A stretch of 5,930 bases of DNA from Bacteroidota bacterium (GTDB taxonomy: Bacteria > Bacteroidota > Rhodothermia > Rhodothermales > UBA10348), in contig SMXK01000077.1 of NCBI GenBank assembly GCA_004356265.1, positions 1 through 5,930 of the forward strand. Reading direction: 5' to 3'. A program made the position numbers and the translations under genes. The notes under the pieces are model-generated. The model searched no databases. It worked only from the letters and a program-made list of their open reading frames with translations, and had not been told where the DNA came from. Below are positions 1 through 5,930 of this stretch, in pieces (the first letter of the stretch is position 1; each line of letters starts with the position of its first letter).

Positions 1-1113
1 CTGGCATCGTCATTCCAGCTGTTAATGTTTGCCATGAGCGCGACGGCTGTAATTGTCATGCGTGAAGCACGACTCGACTCGTATGACCCGAGATTTAAGA
101 GTCCCTTGTATCCGTGGCTACACATCGTGGGCGTTATTGCCCCGATCTGGCTGATCTTTCAGATGGGGTTGGATTCTATATTGTTCACGTGCGGTTTGTT
201 ACTCTTCGGAGCGCTCTGGTATCGGTATTACGCGTCCTCCCGGGTGCAGCGAAGCGGGGCGATCTTCCATATTTTTGAAAGGCTCGGGAGGAGCAGCAGT
301 GGCGAGTTGGACCGGGAGTTACGTGGAATTCTAAAAGAGAAAGGCCTCCGAGCGCAAGATCCTTTCGACGAAATCATAGCCCGGAGCTTCGTTTTTGACG
401 TGACCGGAAGTACTTCGTTTGATGCGATTGTCCACCGGGCCTCAGGATGGCTGTCCGATAGAATCCCGATGGATGCCGAAAATATCTCGCTGAAATTTCT
501 CGAGGGGACTCGGATGGGTGCTACTCCTGTCACACACGGAGTGGCGTTACCTCATCTCAGTATCGAGGGCGTAAATCATCCAGAGATGGTGATCGTTCGA
601 GTAAGCCAGGGTGTGACCATCCAGGCACCAGACCTGGAGCTGAGTCCCGAAAAAGATGAATCGACAGTTACCGCAATCTTTTTCCTGGTCAGCCCGAAAA
701 GTGATCCAGGTCAACATCTTCGGATTCTGGCGCAGATCGCGAGACGTGTGGACGGTGAATCGTTTGATGAAGACTGGAAAAATGCGGAATCAGATCAAGA
801 TCTGAAAGAGGTCCTGCTCAAAGACGATCACTTTTTGTACATGACCGTGTCGTCAGAATCCGGCACGAGCAGTTTGCTCGGAAAATCGCTCCGCGAAGTA
901 CATCTTCCCCCCGGTAATTTGATTCCGATCATTCACCGGAGTGGAGAAAATATCATTCCAACCGGGGAGACAATTCTTGAGGAAGGTGACCACCTGACCG
1001 TACTCGGTGATCCCGATTTCCTGAGGTCGTTTAAGAAGAAATATTCCGGGACTTCCGATAATTCTGGGACTTCCGAGACATCTGAGAATTCTGGGACTTT
1101 GGAAACTGAATAG
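1..1113 (+). CDS. APC-family amino acid permease fused to EIIA-like and RCK_C domains (5' partial)
   Basis: The reading frame is open from base 1, so the N-terminal transmembrane core lies outside the window; the ATG at 25 is internal. Residues here are counted from that ATG. The visible part starts in a membrane helix (through about residue 12), then the loop YDPRFKSPLYPW, typical of APC permeases, and two more helices (about 31-48 and 50-68). These look like the last helices of a 12-helix amino acid/polyamine transporter. A cytoplasmic tail follows. Residues about 115-265 resemble a PTS EIIA type-2 (fructose/nitrogen class) domain, with GVALPHL placing a histidine at 177, where family members carry the phosphorylated His. 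Residues about 270-338 resemble RCK_C/TrkA-C (PIIHRSGENIIPTGETILEEGDHLTVLG), a ligand-binding regulatory module. The end is a Ser/Gly/Thr/Glu-rich tail. I infer an inner-membrane amino acid transporter gated by phosphorylation and/or ligand binding; the substrate cannot be told. It ends in TAG 10 bases before the convergent DUF1501 stop. Confidence 0.88.
   Translation: MASSFQLLMFAMSATAVIVMREARLDSYDPRFKSPLYPWLHIVGVIAPIWLIFQMGLDSILFTCGLLLFGALWYRYYASSRVQRSGAIFHIFERLGRSSSGELDRELRGILKEKGLRAQDPFDEIIARSFVFDVTGSTSFDAIVHRASGWLSDRIPMDAENISLKFLEGTRMGATPVTHGVALPHLSIEGVNHPEMVIVRVSQGVTIQAPDLELSPEKDESTVTAIFFLVSPKSDPGQHLRILAQIARRVDGESFDEDWKNAESDQDLKEVLLKDDHFLYMTVSSESGTSSLLGKSLREVHLPPGNLIPIIHRSGENIIPTGETILEEGDHLTVLGDPDFLRSFKKKYSGTSDNSGTSETSENSGTLETE
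1044..1103 (+). repeat. Short degenerate tandem-like repeat encoding the Ser/Gly/Thr-rich tail
   Basis: Three copies of TTCYGGGACTT begin at 1044, 1062 and 1089. Their spacings are 18 and 27 bases, both multiples of 9, so the reading frame is kept. The first two copies extend identically into TTCCGA. The encoded peptide repeats a three-residue SGT/SxT/SEN pattern (residues about 341-358 counted from the ATG at 25) directly after the RCK_C domain. It is probably an unstructured linker-like tail that arose by small in-frame duplications. Confidence 0.6.
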
Positions 1114-1121
1114 TTTTCCGC

Positions 1122-1142
1122 GATTACGCCAGTAATCCTTTT
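1122..1142 (+). terminator. Possible weak intrinsic terminator for the permease gene
   Basis: A six-base-pair inverted repeat, GATTAC (1122-1127) and GTAATC (1132-1137) around a GCCA loop, is followed by CTTTT. It sits 8 bases after the permease TAG and overlaps the last codons and stop of the convergent DUF1501 gene. The stem is short and only modestly GC-rich, and the T run is short. Read on the - strand, no U tract follows, so it would work only in the + direction. This is a tentative call. Confidence 0.27.
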
Positions 1143-2593
1143 ATCACGTCTCCTTTCACATCGGTCAATCGGTATCGTCGGCCCTGATGTAGAAATATCA
1201 GCCTTTCGTGATCCAGCCCCATCAGGTGCAGCAGCGTGGCCTGCAGGTCATGAACATGAACCGGGTCCCGGACAATATTGTACCCGAAATCGTCCGTTTC
1301 TCCGTACACACTTCCGGACTTAACGCCCCCGCCGGCGATCCATATCGAGAAACACCTCGGATGATGGTCGCGACCATAGTTGTCCGCTGTCAATTTACCC
1401 TGGGAATAACTGGTTCTGCCAAATTCTCCACCCCATATGACGAGCGTGTCGTCCAGGAGTCCGCGGCGCTTTAAATCCTTTATCAATGCAGCAGAGGGCT
1501 GATCCGTGTCCTTCGCCATGATCGCGATGTCTTTCGGCAGATTACCGTGCTGATCCCAACCCTGATTATAGAGCTGGATGAATCGCACATCCCTTTCCGC
1601 GAGGCGCCTTGCGAGCAGGCAGTTCGCGGCATACGTTCCCGGAATGCGGGCGTTTTCTCCGTACAGTTCGAAAATTTCGTCCGGCTCGTCAGACAGATCC
1701 ATCGCCTCGGGGACGGATGTCTGCATCCGGTATGCCATCTCGTACTGGGCGATTCGAGAGTTTATTTCCGGGTCCATGACGCGGTCGTGTTCCGCAACGT
1801 GCATCTGACGCAGAACATCAAGCATATGCCGCCGACTGGTCCGGGACATTCCATCAGGATCATTTAAATAAAGCACCGGATCGGCACCGCGCCGGAACTG
1901 TACGCCCTGATGCAGAGACTCCAGAAATCCGTTTCCCCACAACCTTGAATACAAGGGCTGATCACCCTCTCGGGTTCTTGACAGCAAAACAGTAAAAGTC
2001 GGCAGATTATCATTGAGCGAACCAAGCCCATAACTCATCCAGGATCCGAACGATGGCCTTCCCGTCTGTTGGGAGCCCGTTTGAAAAAATGTGATAGCAG
2101 GGTCATGGTTGATGGCTTCCGTGTGCATCGTCCGAATTACACAGATCTCGTCGGCGATGCTGGCTGTGTGTGGAATCAAATCTGAGAACCATCCCCGCCC
2201 CTTGCCATGCTGACTGAATGAAAACTGGGAGCCCGCCATGGGCAGAGACTTCTGATGGGCTGACATGCCGGTGAGCCGCTGACCGCCTCGCACGGAATCT
2301 GGCAGCTCCTGTCCGTTTAATTCCTGAAGGGTCGGTTTGTAATCCAGCAATTCAAGATGAGAGGGTCCACCGCTCTGAAATAAATAGATGACGCGTTTGA
2401 CCTTGGGAAGAAAGTGCGGTCCAGCTGGGTCCATCGCGCGATCCATCGCGGCGCCCGGCGGCGAGGCAACGGCGTCCAGAATTCCGATCGGGTTCAGGAC
2501 GGAAGCCAGAGCAGCAGAACCAATGCCAAGGCTTGCCCGCGAAAGAAAGTGGCGCCTGGTGGAAAGATATTTTATGTCTTCAAATTCGCACAT
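1124..2593 (-). CDS. DUF1501 family protein, Tat-exported
   Basis: This 489-residue protein is full length for the DUF1501 family, which has an alkaline phosphatase/sulfatase-like fold; no reaction is established for most members. I chose the ATG at 2593. A TTG two codons upstream (2599) is in frame but less likely, and neither has a convincing Shine-Dalgarno. The N-terminus carries a twin-arginine signal, STRRHFL (residues 11-17), then a hydrophobic stretch (about 21-36) and a plausible cleavage site after AVA (41-43), so folded export across the inner membrane is predicted. Family-like blocks follow: VIYLFQSGGPSHLELLDYKP (69-88), NHDPAITFFQTG (162-173), GWDQHGNL (345-352), VIWGGEFGRT (385-394), GRDHHPRCFSIWIAGGG (407-423) and the C-terminal VHVHDLQATLLHLMGLDH (445-462). 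The Asp/His/Glu residues in these blocks are candidate metal ligands, by analogy with the phosphatase superfamily. Its ATG is 12 bases downstream of the DUF1549/DUF1553 stop, so co-transcription and translational coupling are likely, and the two products probably work together in the envelope. Confidence 0.93.
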   Translation of the reverse strand: MCEFEDIKYLSTRRHFLSRASLGIGSAALASVLNPIGILDAVASPPGAAMDRAMDPAGPHFLPKVKRVIYLFQSGGPSHLELLDYKPTLQELNGQELPDSVRGGQRLTGMSAHQKSLPMAGSQFSFSQHGKGRGWFSDLIPHTASIADEICVIRTMHTEAINHDPAITFFQTGSQQTGRPSFGSWMSYGLGSLNDNLPTFTVLLSRTREGDQPLYSRLWGNGFLESLHQGVQFRRGADPVLYLNDPDGMSRTSRRHMLDVLRQMHVAEHDRVMDPEINSRIAQYEMAYRMQTSVPEAMDLSDEPDEIFELYGENARIPGTYAANCLLARRLAERDVRFIQLYNQGWDQHGNLPKDIAIMAKDTDQPSAALIKDLKRRGLLDDTLVIWGGEFGRTSYSQGKLTADNYGRDHHPRCFSIWIAGGGVKSGSVYGETDDFGYNIVRDPVHVHDLQATLLHLMGLDHERLIFLHQGRRYRLTDVKGDVIKGLLA

Positions 2594-2605
2594 GATCAAG
2601 CTGAG

Positions 2606-5600
2606 TCATCTCAGGATAATGGTCGCATCGAAATTCATGATGGTTGACGCAACTGTAGTGAAGGCAGCAACCTCGGCGGCGCTGAGGCTTTCATCTCTTG
2701 GAAATTCTCCCGTGGAGAGTACCGCGTACGCAGCGGAAATATCCCGCTCGTAAGTGAGTCGTTCCCCTTCCAACAGTGACCACAGCAATGCCTTTTCGTT
2801 TGGAGTAGGTTGTCTGCTGGTCAGCATTCTAAATCCGAATGTGATTTTGTCATCATCAGACGAGCCCCCCTCAGACACCATTCGTTCGGCAAGAATACGC
2901 GCCGATTCGACAAACTGCGGGTCATTCATCAGAATGAGCGCCTGCAACGGCGTTGACGTGCTCTGACGTTTCACTATGCACAAATTGCGTTCTGACGTAT
3001 CGAAACTCATCATGGCCGGAGGCGGTGTTGTGCGTTTCCAGATGGTGTAAATACTCCTCCGATATAACTTATCGCCGGAGTCCTGCACGTACTTGACGGC
3101 GTTCCGGGTTGCCTGCTCTTTCCATAATCCGTCCGGTTGGTAGGGCCTCACGGGAGGACCTCCAATCTCATTAACGAGCAAATTACTTACCGACAAGGCG
3201 TTGTCGCGCATCATCTCGGCGGTGAGGCGTTTGTCCGGGCCCCGGGCCAGAAACAGATTATCCACGTCAAGTTGTTTCTTCTCGAGTGGTACGATCGACG
3301 TCTGCCGGTATGTAGCGCTCAAAACCAATCGTTTTAGCATGGCCTTGGTGTCCCAACCGGAGTTTCTGAACTCAATCGCCAGGTAATCAAGTAATTCCGG
3401 ATGTGAAGGGACGGCGCCCTGCGATCCGAAATTATCGGCGGACTCAACAATTCCCCGCCCGAAGATCTGCATCCATAAACGGTTCACCACGACGCGAGCG
3501 GTTAACGGGTTTTTATCATCGAATAACCATTCCGCGAGGCCGAGCCTGTTCCGCGGCGCTTCGTCTGAGTAATTCAAAACCGCTTTCGGTGCGCCGTACC
3601 CGACCTTTTGCCTGGCCTGATCATATTGACCTCGATACAAAAGAAAGGTCTCGCGGGGCTCAGGTAAATCCCGCATTACCATCACTTCCGGGGCGTGCGT
3701 CAGGATGAAATTTTCTTCTACTCGAAGAGCTGTGAGCTCCGCAAAACGTTCCCCGTAGTACGTGGATTGGGTCGTTACGTAATACATCCTCATTCCATCC
3801 CCAGTCGAACTCAAGCCGGCCAGATCCCGAATTTCCGGAGGTGAGACGGCGCGGTTGAAGACCTTTAGTTCATCTACCGTTACGCCCTCAAGCGTCCGCT
3901 GGTTGTTATCAGAGAAACCAATTCGAAGATCTCCGTCTCCAGCCCAGTTGGTAGAGTCTCCGGTGAACGGATCGATCGTAACAGTTATACTCTGCTTCAG
4001 ATTGTCAACTTCCGTTTTTGTATCGATAACCACGCCGTCCAGCGAGAGTGTGATTCCCGAAACACGGCTCGATCCGTCGTACGACATGGCGATATGATGC
4101 CATTGCATCTCTGAAACAGATTCCACAGAACGGGTCGAGATCTGATTATCGGGACCAACGTGAACCAGACTTGCGGTTAACGTGTGATCTTCGTTCAGAA
4201 ATAGATGATATCCTCTATTCCCGTCAAACAGGCCACTTGTTTTTGACAAAAGCGGCCCGGTGGCATCCAATTCGTCAATCCTGAACCACAAGCTCAGCGA
4301 AAAGGCATCGGTCCGATCAAAATGGTGTCGTTTCCCGCCCATATCTAAAAACCCGTCCCCGACCAGCGTCATCGCATTGCCATGAATGCCTTCAACGATC
4401 GGTGGAAGATTGTCTTTATCTCCCCAGAAATATCCCGCACTATCGGGTTGTATAAGGTCTTCGAGCGTAAGTAGATCTTCTTTTTCTACAAACTCGTCAA
4501 GAGGATAGTGGGCAACGAGACCAACCGGATCGATAGTGCCATCGTGGGACATGCGCCATTGGTCGAATTCACCGTCATAGATCTCATTCTCCGAATCCAC
4601 CTCCCTTTCCAGCGAAGAAATCATAGCCGTCAGTTCAGCCAATCGAAGGTCTTCTATCTCTGTCGTGAGAATCACGGTCGGGCTGGCTTCGCCGGCGTAC
4701 GGAATATTACCTATTTCATTTACGTCGTTGAAGAATGAATACAACTCGTAATATTCTTCCTGAGATACCGGATCATACCGGTGATCATGGCACCGGGCGC
4801 ACTCAACGGTCAGAGCCAAAAATGCTTTCCCGAATGTATCGGTTCGATTAGCCACATAATCATTCCGATATTCTTCCAGAACAATCCCGCCTTCCTGGCT
4901 CTGCAGGTGATTTCGGTTGAATCCTGTCGCCAGAATTTGGTCACGAGTGGGATTGTCGTACAGATCACCCGCGAGTTGATCAGTAACAAATTCGTCGTAC
5001 GGTTGATTACTGTTGTACGAGCGAATGACCCAGTCCCGCCAGGGCCACATATTTCGCCAGCCATCATCCTGATACCCGTGACTGTCGGCATATCGTGCAA
5101 TATCGAGCCAGGCGACCGCCATGCGCTCCCCGTACGAATCCGACGCCAGCAGGCGATCGACCTCGCTTTCATAGGCGCTCTCGGGGGAGCTCGCTTCAAT
5201 TTGCCCAAGGAAATCGTCGAGATCATCGATTGACGGAGGAAGTCCGGTCAGATCAAATGAAACCCGCCGTAGCCAGGAACTGGCGCTGGACTCCTCAGCA
5301 GGACTCAGACCGAGTCGCTCAATTTGCGCGAGAATAAAAGTGTCGATCGGGTCACGAACCCATCCGGTGTTTTCAACGTCCGGAACAGGGGGCTCGGTGG
5401 GCGGGGTAAATGCCCAATGGGGTTCAAACTCGCCCCCCTGCTCTATCCACCTCACTATAATCGCCTTCTCACGGGCGCTCAGCGACAGGTTAGACTCTGG
5501 AGGGGGCATCCGGTAGTCCGGATCCACGGACGTAATCCTGTGGAACACTTCGCTTCCACCCAGGTCGCCGCCGCGGACCGCCCGACTCCGCGAACTCTCA

Positions 5601-5929
5601 ATCAAATCGGCGTGCAGGCCTTCCGCCGTGTCGAAATGAAGATCGGTGACGCGGCCTTCGATATCAGGGCCGTGACACGCGTAACACCGGTCCGACAAAA
5701 TGGGCCTCACGTGCAGGCTGAATCGAATCTCATCAGGAATGTCAGATTCAGCTTCAACCAGATCTGGTGGCTTATCAACCCCGCATCCGGCCACGAACCC
5801 GACCGAGTAGGTCGCGAACATTACAACGCAGGCAAAATATGTCGATCGTGACTTCACTATAGATTGGAACGAAGAACTGCCAGTCCCATTTTCCTGTAAT
5901 TTAAGTGTTGCGTTCGGCTCATTCCTCAC
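2606..5929 (-). CDS. PSCyt1-DUF1549-LamG-DUF1553 cytochrome-like lipoprotein
   Basis: This is a large envelope protein of the 'Planctomycete cytochrome C' type; the reaction is unknown. Counting from the GTG at 5929, a hydrophobic signal (about 31-48) ends in the lipobox VAGC with Cys49, so lipid anchoring is predicted. PSCyt1 spans about 68-165, with the haem c motif CYACH at 82-86 and a possible axial Met in RMPPP (141). DUF1549 spans about 190-400 (FDLTGLPPS, GERMAVAWLDIARYADSHGYQDD) and ends with a second CxxCH, CARCH (377-381). A short helical linker (425-450) leads to a LamG/concanavalin-like domain (about 471-706: HYPLDE, FSLSLWFRI, WHHIAMSYDG, VDELKVFNRAVSPPEI). DUF1553 fills about 790-1100 (NPLTARVVVNRLWMQIFGRGIV, RLTAEMMRDNAL, STPLQALILMNDPQFVESAR). 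The start is uncertain. The frame is open to the window edge, so the true start may lie beyond 5930. A GTG at 5857 would instead give a compact 24-residue lipoprotein signal (MKSRSTYF...VAGC) and fits the signal-peptide layout better. It is the upstream gene of an operon with the DUF1501 gene, and its promoter is not in the window. Confidence 0.92.
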   Translation of the reverse strand: MRNEPNATLKLQENGTGSSSFQSIVKSRSTYFACVVMFATYSVGFVAGCGVDKPPDLVEAESDIPDEIRFSLHVRPILSDRCYACHGPDIEGRVTDLHFDTAEGLHADLIESSRSRAVRGGDLGGSEVFHRITSVDPDYRMPPPESNLSLSAREKAIIVRWIEQGGEFEPHWAFTPPTEPPVPDVENTGWVRDPIDTFILAQIERLGLSPAEESSASSWLRRVSFDLTGLPPSIDDLDDFLGQIEASSPESAYESEVDRLLASDSYGERMAVAWLDIARYADSHGYQDDGWRNMWPWRDWVIRSYNSNQPYDEFVTDQLAGDLYDNPTRDQILATGFNRNHLQSQEGGIVLEEYRNDYVANRTDTFGKAFLALTVECARCHDHRYDPVSQEEYYELYSFFNDVNEIGNIPYAGEASPTVILTTEIEDLRLAELTAMISSLEREVDSENEIYDGEFDQWRMSHDGTIDPVGLVAHYPLDEFVEKEDLLTLEDLIQPDSAGYFWGDKDNLPPIVEGIHGNAMTLVGDGFLDMGGKRHHFDRTDAFSLSLWFRIDELDATGPLLSKTSGLFDGNRGYHLFLNEDHTLTASLVHVGPDNQISTRSVESVSEMQWHHIAMSYDGSSRVSGITLSLDGVVIDTKTEVDNLKQSITVTIDPFTGDSTNWAGDGDLRIGFSDNNQRTLEGVTVDELKVFNRAVSPPEIRDLAGLSSTGDGMRMYYVTTQSTYYGERFAELTALRVEENFILTHAPEVMVMRDLPEPRETFLLYRGQYDQARQKVGYGAPKAVLNYSDEAPRNRLGLAEWLFDDKNPLTARVVVNRLWMQIFGRGIVESADNFGSQGAVPSHPELLDYLAIEFRNSGWDTKAMLKRLVLSATYRQTSIVPLEKKQLDVDNLFLARGPDKRLTAEMMRDNALSVSNLLVNEIGGPPVRPYQPDGLWKEQATRNAVKYVQDSGDKLYRRSIYTIWKRTTPPPAMMSFDTSERNLCIVKRQSTSTPLQALILMNDPQFVESARILAERMVSEGGSSDDDKITFGFRMLTSRQPTPNEKALLWSLLEGERLTYERDISAAYAVLSTGEFPRDESLSAAEVAAFTTVASTIMNFDATIILR

Positions 5930-5930
5930 A

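Noticed and set aside
228..533. 101-codon open frame on the - strand within the permease gene
   Set aside because: It is antisense to the helix-to-EIIA junction of the permease, which is continuous and recognisable in the + frame.
1547..1867. + strand open frames inside the DUF1501 gene (also 1208-1474)
   Set aside because: They are antisense to conserved DUF1501 blocks and show no domain, signal or plausible start context.
2607..2609. ATGA overlap at the end of the DUF1553 gene that could be the start of the next gene
   Set aside because: This ATG is 16 bases from the ATG at 2593 and so out of frame with the DUF1501 protein. The in-frame ATG at 2593 directly precedes the Tat signal.
4781..5233. 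150-codon open frame on the + strand, and a 138-codon frame on the - strand at 4810-5226
   Set aside because: Both are out-of-frame shadows of the DUF1549 region, whose true frame carries family motifs such as GERMAVAWLDIARYADSHGY.
5324..5851. 175-codon open frame on the + strand
   Set aside because: It lies wholly antisense to the PSCyt1/DUF1549 part of the lipoprotein gene, which has clear conserved motifs. Its own translation is Arg/Pro-rich with no recognisable domain.
1..5930. Search by eye for tRNA, rRNA, CRISPR, IS ends or riboswitches
   Set aside because: Three genes cover nearly all of the window. No direct-repeat/spacer pattern, terminal inverted repeats or structured RNA signature was seen.

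Overview
The window holds three protein-coding genes and almost nothing else. One partial gene lies on the + strand at the left. Two genes lie head to tail on the - strand and fill the rest. No RNA genes, CRISPR arrays, insertion sequences or gene-free stretches over 300 bases are visible. The only intergenic DNA is about 10 bases between the convergent stops near 1113/1124 and about 12 bases between the two - strand genes.

Organism: a DUF1501 protein next to a DUF1549/DUF1553 'Planctomycete cytochrome C' type protein carrying a LamG domain is typical of marine or particle-associated Planctomycetota and Verrucomicrobiota. It also occurs in Rhodothermota/Balneolota-like and related uncultured lineages. 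The base composition looks moderate (roughly half GC by eye). I infer an aerobic, probably polysaccharide- or particle-associated bacterium from one of these groups, but cannot choose a phylum from sequence alone.

Layout: (1) Positions 1-1113 (+) are the C-terminal part of an APC-family amino acid permease. Its last membrane helices are fused to a cytoplasmic PTS EIIA type-2-like domain that keeps its phospho-acceptor-type histidine, then an RCK_C (TrkA-C) domain, then a short low-complexity tail. (2) Positions 1124-2593 (-) encode a DUF1501 protein with a Tat signal. (3) Positions 2606-5929 (-) encode a large lipoprotein with the domain order PSCyt1 (CxxCH haem site), DUF1549, LamG, DUF1553. 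Its start may lie just outside the window.

Genes 3 and 2 are almost certainly one transcriptional unit read in that order: the stop of one is 12 bases from the ATG of the next. Both products are predicted to be exported, one by Sec/lipoprotein anchoring and one by Tat. The pair is a widespread but biochemically uncharacterised cell-envelope system. The permease gene converges on this operon and is functionally unrelated as far as the sequence shows. All three reading frames look intact.
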